36,417 nucleotides of DNA from Clostridium sp. (GTDB lineage: Bacteria > Bacillota > Clostridia > Clostridiales > Clostridiaceae), in contig SVCL01000143.1 of the NCBI GenBank assembly GCA_015058405.1, positions 1 to 36,417 on the forward strand. The letters are read 5' to 3'. Below are positions 15,282 through 22,869 of this stretch, in pieces. The notes under the pieces are model-generated. The model saw only the letters and a list, made by a program, of their open reading frames with translations. It was not told the origin of the DNA and made no database searches. The translations under genes were made by a program, and so were the position numbers. The stretch's first letter is position 1. Each line of letters starts with the position of its first letter.

Positions 15282-15488
15282 CTATATTTTAATATTTTAA
15301 TATTTTTATCTTTTTTTATTCATAACTATAACAATTATTATGATAAAACTTACCATCATAACTCCTAATAGATAAAATATTTTTTTATTATCACCTGTAT
15401 TAAGAAAACTTTATTCCCGAATTAACCAAGTCTAAAAGAACTGATAATCCTTTAGCATCAGATATTTTGTATTGTAATTCATTTTTAT
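15282..15488. other. Degraded intergenic sequence
   Basis: About 200 nt without an intact frame or clear hairpin. It lies between repeat copy B and the HxlR fragment and is likely eroded coding sequence, but I could not recognise its origin. Confidence 0.4.
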
Positions 15489-15573
15489 TATTGGTGGTAC
15501 TTATCTACTAATGAAGCAATTAGGTATAATGAATTAAAAAGACGCATCCCTGGAATAACTAATATAATGTAAA
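15489..15573 (+). pseudogene. HxlR-type regulator fragment
   Basis: The plus-strand frame reads YWWYLSTNEAIRYNELKRRI then PGITNIM and a stop. This is the helix-turn-helix core of an HxlR-family regulator (compare IRYNELKRRIPGIT with MRFNELLRELPSLT in the intact gene at 21060-21407). No start codon, N-terminal cysteine segment or wing follows, so it is a short relic. Confidence 0.7.
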
Positions 15574-15880
15574 TGGATTATTATTTATTAAATCTATTTT
15601 TTGATATAGGTTATTATCAATTTTTGTATAATCAATAGATTTTTTTCCTTTAATATAATCTAAAACTTCATCATTAGTACTTAATAAAATGTTAGTATTC
15701 TCCTTCCAAAAGTGCTCTATTAATATAATTGTCCTATTTGTATCATAGTAAGAACTTTTAAACGAAGTTTTTATTGGTATAAAAGGAGAAATTATTATTA
15801 GAATAAGTAATAAATTTAAAACTATAAGTACGAGATTCCTTTTCCATATACTTTTCGTAATCTTCTGTGCTCATAAGTTG
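15559..15880 (-). pseudogene. Truncated membrane protein remnant
   Basis: On the minus strand a frame reads SIWKRNLVLIVLNLLLIL (one membrane helix) followed by an outside-type polar region (SYYDTNRTIILIEHFWKEN, KKSIDYTKIDNNLYQK) and stops at 15559. The natural start MSTEDYEKYMEK (about 15875) is in a different frame, so a frameshift has broken the gene. The 3' end runs across the HxlR relic on the other strand. Family not recognised. Confidence 0.5.
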
Positions 15881-15973
15881 TCTAGAAGATACTATATTCA
15901 TAAAGTTAGCTTATAAATTAATTATAGATATTTACGTAACGTTAAAGTCAACAACTTTTAATACAACCCAAAT

Positions 15974-16434
15974 TTATTTTTGTACCCAAGAAATAATATA
16001 AGTTAAATTATTATTTTCTATTTTAGGATTATTAACTACAAACTCCCCTGATAACTCATTTTCCATAGCAGTTAAATGAAAATGACAAAGTGCTATTCCC
16101 ATATCTATAATTGTTGAGGCTTTACTATTTGCAAAATAAAAATGTATGCTGTTCTCTTCCTTAATTACTCTCCAAGGTTGTTTATTAACACTTGATGGTG
16201 CTAATCTTATCATTTCAAGAGGTTCAAAAAATTCCTTTGCATCATCTTCTGTAAGTGGAGTACTAAAATCTCCTTTAAAGAATAACTGCGAAAAATCTTT
16301 ACGTTTATTTGTATTCTTTCCTACTATAGTTGCAAAATTTTATCTATTATATCCTTAGATAATTGATTATCATTGTAACTTCTAACAGAGTGTCTATCCG
16401 ATATAACTTTTTTTATTGATTTATTATTCATCAT
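15974..16434 (-). pseudogene. Nitroreductase-family pseudogene
   Basis: The minus-strand frame begins MMNNKSIKKVISDRHSVRSY, the FMN-binding N-terminus of nitroreductases, and stops after KILQL. In another frame the sequence continues with SQLFFKGDFSTPLTEDDAKE, then RLAPSSVNKQPWRVI (the SSxNxQPW flavin/substrate motif), then IDMGIALCHFHLTAMENELS. The segment that should lie between the two halves is mostly gone, so the gene has both a deletion and a frameshift around 16320-16350. The C-terminal part could still be read from an internal ATG (16213) but would not fold as an enzyme. Confidence 0.82.
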
Positions 16435-16682
16435 AATAAGCATTACCTCCTATACTCTTTATTATAAAAATATTTTCTTTGTCAGAAGAAATAGTCACTG
16501 TAAAAACGAAAAATCACCACACTTTTATAATAATTTATCCCCAATAATTATATTTATTATATATTTTCTGTGGATAATGACTTTATTATTGTTAATAAAT
16601 TTATAAATACTTACAATATTAATTTTACATATACTTATTGTATACTACAGAAAAAAATATTTTTTAAGTGGTGGTGAAAGTC

Positions 16683-17402
16683 GTGTATAATAATTATATT
16701 TTTGATTTATACGGAACATTAATAGATATTCATACAGATGAAGAAAACTCCATTCTTTGGGACAAGCTTTCGTTATTTTATTCATTCAAAGGTGCAAAGT
16801 ATACTTCTGAAGAATTAAAATCTTCCTATAGTGCTGTAGTAAAATCAATGTTAGATTCATGTACAAATACAAAATATCCTGACATCCAGTTAGAATTAGC
16901 TTTTTATAAATTATATAAAGATAAAGGTATAGAAGCTTCTAATGATTTACTTATAGATACTGCTCAAATGTTTAGAATATTATCTATAGAATACTTAAAA
17001 CTTTATGATGGTGTAATTGAACTATTAGAATTATTAAAATCTAAAGGTAAAAAAATATACTTATTATCTAATGCTCAAAGAATATTTACACTATATGAAA
17101 TGAGAGTCTTAGGTATAGAAAAATACTTTGATGATATATTTTTCTCTAGCGATTATGGTATATGTAAGCCTGATCCTAATTTCTATAAAAGCTTAATTAT
17201 TAAGCACAATCTAGATATTAAAGAAAGTATAATGATTGGAAATGACCCTAATTCAGATATTGCAGGTGCTATTTCAGTTGGAATGGATTCTTTATATATA
17301 CACTCAAATCAATCTCCTAAATTAACTAATCAAGATATTAAAAGTACTTATAAAATAATGACAATGGATATTAATAAAATTAGTGAATTAACAATTAAAT
17401 AA
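16683..17402 (+). CDS. HAD superfamily hydrolase
   Basis: A haloacid-dehalogenase-type phosphatase with all four motifs: FDLYGTLID (motif I with the nucleophile Asp), LLSNAQ (motif II Ser), the Lys of GICKPDPNFY (motif III) and GNDPNSDIAGA (motif IV). An alpha-helical cap lies between motifs I and II, the subfamily IA pattern. Substrate unknown; relatives act on sugar phosphates, nucleotides or pyrophosphate. Start choice is uncertain: a run of GTG codons at 16668, 16671 and 16674 is in frame, but GGTGGTGAAAG would make a fair ribosome binding site for the GTG at 16683. No ATG is available nearby. A strong terminator follows. Confidence 0.87.
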   Translation: MYNNYIFDLYGTLIDIHTDEENSILWDKLSLFYSFKGAKYTSEELKSSYSAVVKSMLDSCTNTKYPDIQLELAFYKLYKDKGIEASNDLLIDTAQMFRILSIEYLKLYDGVIELLELLKSKGKKIYLLSNAQRIFTLYEMRVLGIEKYFDDIFFSSDYGICKPDPNFYKSLIIKHNLDIKESIMIGNDPNSDIAGAISVGMDSLYIHSNQSPKLTNQDIKSTYKIMTMDINKISELTIK

Positions 17403-17408
17403 ATTTTA

Positions 17409-17449
17409 AATAGTAATGCTATCACAAAACTTGTGGTAGCATTACTATT
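17409..17449 (+). terminator. Terminator after the HAD gene
   Basis: AATAGTAATGCTATCAC (17409-17425) pairs over 17 positions with GTGGTAGCATTACTATT (17433-17449), with one G-T pair, followed by a T-rich tail. Confidence 0.85.
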
Positions 17450-17571
17450 CTTTATATAAATTATCTTTGTTTCTATTTTATAAAATTCTTATTTTTAAGT
17501 TTACATATATATATCTACTTCCCTTTATATTTTATGTAATTAATACATATAGAAAGAAGGAATTGATACAT

Positions 17572-20004
17572 ATGGCAGATGTAATGGTACAAAAAACACA
17601 AGAATATTTAAATGCAATGTATGGACATGACTCTAGATTCAAGAAAATTGATCCAGTGGATGGTTGTACAGGTTGGACAACTATTTATGCATTAACTAGA
17701 GCGCTTCAAATTGAATTAGGAATAACTTCAACAGCTGATAACTTTGGTCCATCAACAAAATCAAAATTCTCAGCTAAATATCCTAATGGAATTAAGCAAC
17801 AATCTAGTAATGACAAAACAGAAAACAATATTTATGCAATTATCCAAGGAGCACTTTGGTGTAAGGGATATGGTACTGGTGCTAGTGGAATCACAAAGCA
17901 CTTCTACAGTGGAACTGGTGATGCAATCAAAAAATTAAAGGGTGATGCTGGTGCATCTTCTACTGACTCAACAGTAACTCTTAATGTTATGTCAGCATTA
18001 CTTTCAATGAATCAATATAAACTTGTACTTGGTGGTACATCACAAATAAGACAAATACAACAAAGTATTAATAAAAAATATGAATCTTACGTTGGTTTAG
18101 CACCTTGTGATGGTTTATACGGAAGAGATATGAATAAAGCTTTAATTAAGGTACTTCAAGCTATTGAAGGATTATCTCCAGCAAACGCTACTGGAAACTT
18201 TGGTAGCTCAACAAAAACAAAGTGTCCTATACTTCCAACAACTACTATCTCAAAGAAACAAGATGCTATTGAATTATTTAGATACGCTTTATGTTGTAAT
18301 GGATATACAAATAGTACATTATCTACTGGATGGAATGATCAACTAGTAAGTATAATAAAAGAATTCCAAAGTGATTTAGCCTTACCTATCACAGGAAAAG
18401 GAGACCTTAATACATGGATGTCCCTTCTTTTAAGTAAGGGTAATCCAGATAGACCAGCTCACGTTTGTGATACTCGTTTTGAAATTACAAAAGAAAGAGG
18501 AGAACAATTAAAAAGTTTAGGTTATAACACTGTAGGCCGTTACTTAACAGGTACTGAATTTAAAGTATTAAGACCTGATGAACCTAAGAGAATTCTAGAT
18601 ATGGGATTAAAGTTCTTCCCTATATTCCAAGAATCAGGATCAAAGATGAGCTACTTTACTAAAGAAAGAGGAGCACAAGATGCTAAAAAAGCTGAAACTG
18701 CTGCTAATAATTTTGGTATTCCAAAAGATACAGTAATATACTTCGCTGTAGATACTGACCCTCAAGGTGCTGATATTACTAACTATATACTTCCTTACTT
18801 TAAAGCAGTTCACGATAATATGAGTTCAAAATATCGTGTAGGTGTATATGGTACTAGAAATGTTTGTACTCAAGTTGCTAATAATAAATATTCTGTTGCA
18901 AGCTTCGTTAGCGATATGTCTACTGGATTTAGTGGTAATATGGGATTTAAAATACCTTCTAATTGGGCTTATGATCAATTTAATGAAATATCTTTAAACC
19001 CAGATTGGGGAATTGATAAGGTTGGTTACTCTGGTAAATTCCCACCTGTATCTAAATTAGACGCTGTATATCAAAAACCAGCTAAACCATCTAAAGCTGA
19101 TTTAGAAAAGCATCTTAGCATATTTACTATGATTGATAAAATAAAGGAACTTGAACAAGCATATGATGATTTCTATACACCTTTATATAAATCAGCACCT
19201 CAAACAATGCCATATCTTAGCGCTACTAAATTAGCAACATCTATTACTAATTTCTTAAGACGCTATAAATATGGATATGATTCTAGTAGTAAAAACGGAA
19301 ATTCATTAGAATGGTTCGTAAGTACTGGATACGCTATAGATGACTCTTTTGTAGATTATGTTAAAAAGAATCACTTAAGCCTATATAATTACTTTGAAAA
19401 ATATATAAAGGGTGATGATGATTCAACAAATTTATACGATGGATATAACGGTTTAATAGACTTAGCTCATCTTGCCGCTACATTAGAATGTTATATAACT
19501 ACTAGTCCTGTTCCTGACTTCTGGACTGGCTGGGGTGGAGATATAGCTACTGGTATGGCTGATACTAAGAGAAAATATGAAAGCAAAGCATTTAAAACTA
19601 TTCAAGAGGCTTCAGATGCAACAGTTGGTGCAGTATCTGATTCTAGTTGTAACTTTGTTGATTTATGTTGTGATTCAGATGCCATTAAATTAGCTGATAT
19701 GATAAAAAATGCAACTTCTGATAAGTTCTCTTTATCTACAGCAATGAAAGACTACTATACTAATTATGTAAAAAATCGTTATTCTTATTACTTAATGGAC
19801 TTAGGTCTTAGCGGTAAACCATCAGCACCTAAATTAAGTGATGCTATATATGATAAGATGTCTGGTTTCCTTGAAGATTTAGATATTAACATATTTGGTA
19901 AAGAATTAGCTGGATTAATAGGTAAAAAAGCTGGTGGTGCAACAGACGAAATGAAGAGAACTACTTGTAACGCCTTTGCAAACTACTTATACTCTGAAAT
20001 ATAA
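17572..20004 (+). CDS. Large PG-binding-like / DUF1906 glycoside-hydrolase-like protein, no signal peptide
   Basis: An 810-residue protein from ATG 17572; an in-frame upstream extension is hydrophobic junk without a ribosome binding site, whereas AAGAAGGA precedes this ATG. Residues about 5-125 and 155-290 are two copies of one module (VQKTQEYLNAMYG against IRQIQQSINKKY; DNFGPSTKSKF against GNFGSSTKTKC; QGALWCKGYG against RYALCCNGYT), resembling peptidoglycan-binding repeats. Residues about 298-500 match the DUF1906 (Rv2525c-like) glycoside-hydrolase-like barrel: DTRFEI with D300, VGRYL, FAVDTD with D394/D396, VGVYG. The last ~300 residues are unassigned and contain DLAHLAATLECYI and FWTGWGGDIATG. 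No secretion signal, anchor or LPXTG is seen, so export would need lysis, a dedicated system or spore deposition. Terminators on both sides mark it as a single gene. Confidence 0.8.
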   Translation: MADVMVQKTQEYLNAMYGHDSRFKKIDPVDGCTGWTTIYALTRALQIELGITSTADNFGPSTKSKFSAKYPNGIKQQSSNDKTENNIYAIIQGALWCKGYGTGASGITKHFYSGTGDAIKKLKGDAGASSTDSTVTLNVMSALLSMNQYKLVLGGTSQIRQIQQSINKKYESYVGLAPCDGLYGRDMNKALIKVLQAIEGLSPANATGNFGSSTKTKCPILPTTTISKKQDAIELFRYALCCNGYTNSTLSTGWNDQLVSIIKEFQSDLALPITGKGDLNTWMSLLLSKGNPDRPAHVCDTRFEITKERGEQLKSLGYNTVGRYLTGTEFKVLRPDEPKRILDMGLKFFPIFQESGSKMSYFTKERGAQDAKKAETAANNFGIPKDTVIYFAVDTDPQGADITNYILPYFKAVHDNMSSKYRVGVYGTRNVCTQVANNKYSVASFVSDMSTGFSGNMGFKIPSNWAYDQFNEISLNPDWGIDKVGYSGKFPPVSKLDAVYQKPAKPSKADLEKHLSIFTMIDKIKELEQAYDDFYTPLYKSAPQTMPYLSATKLATSITNFLRRYKYGYDSSSKNGNSLEWFVSTGYAIDDSFVDYVKKNHLSLYNYFEKYIKGDDDSTNLYDGYNGLIDLAHLAATLECYITTSPVPDFWTGWGGDIATGMADTKRKYESKAFKTIQEASDATVGAVSDSSCNFVDLCCDSDAIKLADMIKNATSDKFSLSTAMKDYYTNYVKNRYSYYLMDLGLSGKPSAPKLSDAIYDKMSGFLEDLDINIFGKELAGLIGKKAGGATDEMKRTTCNAFANYLYSEI

Positions 20005-20016
20005 TAATTTTCAAAA

Positions 20017-20047
20017 GCCTCCTATGACTTTTTCATAGGAGACTTTT
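20017..20047 (+). terminator. Terminator after the DUF1906 gene
   Basis: CTCCTATGA and TCATAGGAG form a 9-bp perfect stem around CTTTT, followed by ACTTTTTTA. It lies between convergent genes and abuts the stop of the next, minus-strand gene. Confidence 0.85.
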
Positions 20048-20050
20048 TTA

Positions 20051-20992
20051 TTATTGATAATTTTTCGTAAGATCAGCTTTTAATTCAGCTTTGCCTTTAT
20101 AATAATATATTGAATTTTCTTCATTTTCACCTAATTGTATAGTTAACAATACATCTCCACTTAATGTATCTTTACATATTACTTCTATCTTTATAGAACT
20201 ATCCTTCAATAAGTTTTTATTTTTTAAGAAAACTATAAGGCCATCTATATCATTAGAACAATTCTCTATATCCTTCTCTCCATTACATATAATATTTATT
20301 ACACTAGAAGAACTTAATTTTATTTCTCTATTAATATTGTTTTCCTTTAAGTACTTGTCAAAATAATATACAGCACAAGCTTCTTTATAATTATCTTCAA
20401 AGTTATATTCATTTCTTACCTTAAATATAATATCTTCATTATTCTTGCTACACACACTATAAAAGATAATTCCCTCTTCTCCTTCTTCTGAAGAAACTAC
20501 TTTAAACTCTTCATTATATTTAGCCTTAAGTTTATTTAATATATCGTCTTTCTCTAAAAAATATACTTTCTCATAAAAAATATTTACTGGCTCATAATAA
20601 TTTTCAATAGTATTAGTAAACATAAAGTTTTTTGCCCTTATCACTTCTTTATTGCCATCATAAAAACTTTCTTCCTTAGTACTGAAAATAGAATACTTAA
20701 TAACTTGAAATGCCAATGCTATTCCTAATATTAAAGTTATAATTCTAAAAATTAAATTTAAAATACTTTTAATATTATCCCTTAATACCTTTTTTAATAA
20801 AAAGTCTTTTATTAATATATATGCAGTCATTATTAAAACACTAAAATTTATGCTTAAATAAATGTTTAAAGCTTGCCTTGGATAAATTCCAGATTTATAT
20901 TGTATATTATTAAAAATATAAAAAGCTATTTGTATTATTAAAGTTACAAATAATATAAATAATAATATTTTATTTTTAAATGCTTTCCCCAA
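20051..20992 (-). CDS. Hypothetical membrane protein with soluble C-terminal domain
   Basis: A 313-residue protein with three hydrophobic helices in the first 110 residues (ILLFILFVTLIIQIAFYIF, INFSVLIMTAYILI, LIFRIITLILGIALAFQVI). A mixed alpha/beta domain of about 200 residues follows (VKYS onward to KADLTKNYQ). The positively charged start and loop predict an outside C-terminal domain. No motif that I recognise as catalytic is visible, and the C-terminal domain has the acidic, Asn-rich look of an extracytoplasmic sensor or substrate-binding domain. It is monocistronic. Function unknown. Confidence 0.65.
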   Translation of the reverse strand: MGKAFKNKILLFILFVTLIIQIAFYIFNNIQYKSGIYPRQALNIYLSINFSVLIMTAYILIKDFLLKKVLRDNIKSILNLIFRIITLILGIALAFQVIKYSIFSTKEESFYDGNKEVIRAKNFMFTNTIENYYEPVNIFYEKVYFLEKDDILNKLKAKYNEEFKVVSSEEGEEGIIFYSVCSKNNEDIIFKVRNEYNFEDNYKEACAVYYFDKYLKENNINREIKLSSSSVINIICNGEKDIENCSNDIDGLIVFLKNKNLLKDSSIKIEVICKDTLSGDVLLTIQLGENEENSIYYYKGKAELKADLTKNYQ

Positions 20993-21059
20993 ATAACTTC
21001 CCCCTTTTACATTATGTAATTAATTCCATTTTATAGAATACAACCTTACTTAACAAGTA

Positions 21060-21407
21060 TTATAAAATATTATTTTTTTTATTATGATATTCTATATACT
21101 CGTCTCCCCATATTTCAAGTTCTTTTAGTACTGGTTCAAACTTTTTCCCTAAATCACTTAAAGAATATTCAACCTTCGGTGGAATCTGATTGTATACTGT
21201 TCGTATTATAAGACCATTTTCTTCTAACGCTCTAAGCTGTTTTGTTAATGTAGCTTGAGTTAAGCTTGGTAGTTCACGTAATAATTCATTAAATCTCATA
21301 GTTCTGTTTGATAAATGATATAAAATTAATATAGTCCACTTTCCTGTTAATAATTTTTGAGCTGTAACAAATGGACATATTCCAAATAAATCTTTCTTTT
21401 CTTTCAT
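21060..21407 (-). CDS. HxlR family transcriptional regulator
   Basis: A 115-residue winged-helix regulator of the HxlR family. GICPFVTAQKLLTGKWTILI contains the conserved N-terminal Cys (here C11) and GKWT signature, MRFNELLRELPSLTQATLTK is the recognition helix-turn-helix, and PPKVEYSLSDLGK the wing. Several HxlR proteins sense electrophiles, quinones or disulfide stress through that cysteine. It is divergent from the PNPOx-like gene at 21539, and the 125-bp gap holds two palindromes. The likely job is control of both genes. Confidence 0.92.
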   Translation of the reverse strand: MKEKKDLFGICPFVTAQKLLTGKWTILILYHLSNRTMRFNELLRELPSLTQATLTKQLRALEENGLIIRTVYNQIPPKVEYSLSDLGKKFEPVLKELEIWGDEYIEYHNKKNNIL

Positions 21408-21420
21408 ACTATCCTCCTAT

Positions 21421-21438
21421 AGTATCTCAAAAGATACT
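21421..21438. promoter_or_regulatory. Palindrome, candidate HxlR operator 1
   Basis: AGTATC-TCAAAA-GATACT, 6-bp perfect arms around a 6-bp spacer, immediately upstream of the HxlR start codon region and next to the second palindrome. Confidence 0.5.
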
Positions 21439-21461
21439 AAGTACATTAAAATATCGTACTT
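21439..21461. promoter_or_regulatory. Palindrome, candidate HxlR operator 2 over the -35
   Basis: AAGTAC (21439-21444) and GTACTT (21456-21461), in the GTAC-spacer-GTAC style reported for HxlR-type regulators. Its right arm runs into TTGTTT, a likely -35 of the plus-strand gene (with TAAAAT as -10), so binding there would block initiation. Confidence 0.6.
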
Positions 21462-21538
21462 GTTTTTTTTCTCATACAAAGTAAAATAATGATATCATAG
21501 TTGTTAATTATATACAATGTATTTAGGAGGTATTGATT

Positions 21539-21931
21539 ATGAATAAAATAGTTGAAGAATTAAAGAGAGTGGGAGTATTCTACGTATCAACAATTGATGG
21601 AGATCAACCACGTGTACGTCCATTTAGTTCAGTATGTGAATTTGAAGGTAAAGCATATATATGCACTAACAATACAAAAGAATGCTTTAAACAAATGATG
21701 GCTAATCCAAAGGTAGAAATATCAGGTATGGCTAAAGATAACACTTGGATTCGTCTTTCAGGAAAATTAGTTAGAGATGATCGTGATGAAGCACGTGCTG
21801 CAATGCTTAATGACCCAACTGGTCCAAGCCAATTATATAAATTAGGTGATGGAATATTCGAAGTATTCTATCTAGAAGATGTTTCTTGTACAAGATATTC
21901 ATTTACTGGTGAACCAGAAAAATTAGCTTAA
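21539..21931 (+). CDS. Pyridoxamine 5'-phosphate oxidase-fold flavoprotein
   Basis: A 130-residue protein of the PNPOx-like split-barrel family. RVGVFYVSTIDGDQPRVRPF is the first strand pair with the FMN-contacting Arg-Pro-Phe; ICTNNTKECFKQMMANPKVE and the final FEVFYLEDVSCTRYSF complete the barrel. Members of this small type bind FMN or F420 or heme and often reduce quinones or nitro compounds. ATG at 21539 is chosen because TAGGAGG sits 8 nt before it; a TTG at 21533 would be only 2 nt from that site. It is controlled with the divergent HxlR gene. Repeat copy C follows the stop by 15 nt. Confidence 0.88.
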   Translation: MNKIVEELKRVGVFYVSTIDGDQPRVRPFSSVCEFEGKAYICTNNTKECFKQMMANPKVEISGMAKDNTWIRLSGKLVRDDRDEARAAMLNDPTGPSQLYKLGDGIFEVFYLEDVSCTRYSFTGEPEKLA

Positions 21932-21946
21932 TTTTAAAAAAGGACA

Positions 21947-22033
21947 CTGTATCAAAAGCCTTAAAATAAAAATGTTATTTTATCTTTTTCGATATTATAA
22001 TATCTTTAGTATTTAAGTATTCCTTTGATACAG
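21947..22033 (+). repeat. Palindromic repeat element, copy C
   Basis: An 87-bp unit bounded by CTGTATCAAAAG and CTTTGATACAG. Inside are CCTTAA (left) against TTAAGTATT (right) and the perfect central palindrome GATATTATAATATC. The core TCTTTAGTATTTAAGTATTC is shared with copies A and B. It is the longest copy, with an extra AT-rich insert (AAAATAAAAATGTTATTTT), and has the best preserved terminal repeats. It lies 15 nt after the PNPOx-fold gene and just beyond the convergent HAD gene's stop, where it could end both transcripts. Confidence 0.8.
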
Positions 22034-22048
22034 TTGTTTTTTGCTTTT

Positions 22049-22702
22049 TTAGTTTAAAGACATCAAAAATTCTTTTACATCTAATAATGTATCTAATTTC
22101 TTATATAACATTTTACTTATTTCCTCTGTTGGCTGAACCACATCTGGAACCATAATTACATTCATATTTGCTCTATAAGCTGATTTTATACCATTAAAAG
22201 AATCTTCAATAGCTATACAATTTTTAGGTTCCTTGTCCACCTCTTTGCAAGCTCTTAAGTATATATCAGGCTCTGGCTTACCCTTTTCAATCATATCTCC
22301 AGTTACTATTACACTAAAGTACTCTAATATATTAACTTCCTTAAGATAATTCACAACTAGCTCCTTCCTAGTTGAAGATGCTAATGCAATAGTATAATTA
22401 TTTTCTTTTAAATACGATAATAACTCATGTACTCCTGTCTTTAATGGAACTCCAGATTCATCAATTATTTCTTGATGTTTTTTAAAGAAAAGTTTCAAGC
22501 ATTTATCTGCATCTAACTTTCCATTATAAAAGTTTGTTATATACCTTTTTGTAGCTTCTTCATTTAATCCTCTGCAGTTATTTATTATATTTTCTACGTT
22601 ATCTATTCTTAATTCTTCAGCAGCTTGATGCCAAGCTCTAATTCCTACATTTTCTGTATCAAATAATACCCCATCCATCTCAAAAACTATTGTTTTAATC
22701 AT
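22049..22702 (-). CDS. HAD phosphatase of beta-phosphoglucomutase type, nucleophile Asp replaced by Glu
   Basis: A 217-residue HAD-IA protein. Motif I reads FEMDGVLFDTE where family members have FDMDGVLxDTE: the first acidic residue, the nucleophile, is Glu (codon GAG). The acid/base Asp two residues on is kept. Motif II is LASST, motif III K with GKPEPDIYL, and motif IV IEDSFNGIKSA, all intact. The helical cap lies at about 16-85. An Asp-to-Glu change in the nucleophile usually cripples phosphoryl transfer, so the protein may be inactive, use another chemistry, or bind a phosphate ligand. Apparently a single gene. Confidence 0.85.
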   Translation of the reverse strand: MIKTIVFEMDGVLFDTENVGIRAWHQAAEELRIDNVENIINNCRGLNEEATKRYITNFYNGKLDADKCLKLFFKKHQEIIDESGVPLKTGVHELLSYLKENNYTIALASSTRKELVVNYLKEVNILEYFSVIVTGDMIEKGKPEPDIYLRACKEVDKEPKNCIAIEDSFNGIKSAYRANMNVIMVPDVVQPTEEISKMLYKKLDTLLDVKEFLMSLN

Positions 22703-22810
22703 GTCCTCTCCCCTTTCTAACTTATATATATCATTATAACCTTTATATATTTATTTTTCCAAAAGAGGGTTAAATGCATCTTTTCTGTTAACTATAAGTC
22801 AAGTATATAG

Positions 22811-22857
22811 AAAAAAGTGACCATATAATATCACTTTTATAGATACTATATGATCAC
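22811..22857 (-). terminator. Terminator after the cystine transporter gene
   Basis: GTGATCATATAGTATC and GATATTATATGGTCAC (minus strand) form a 16-pair stem with two G-T pairs, followed by six T, after the stop at 22870. Confidence 0.8.
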
Positions 22858-22869
22858 CTTAAATAAGCA

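Noticed and set aside
17467..17571. Upstream extension of the DUF1906 protein as a signal peptide
   Set aside because: The 35 extra residues are hydrophobic, but no ribosome binding site precedes them, they contain no fitting cleavage site, and they run through a typical AT-rich upstream region. A good AAGGA site stands before the later ATG.
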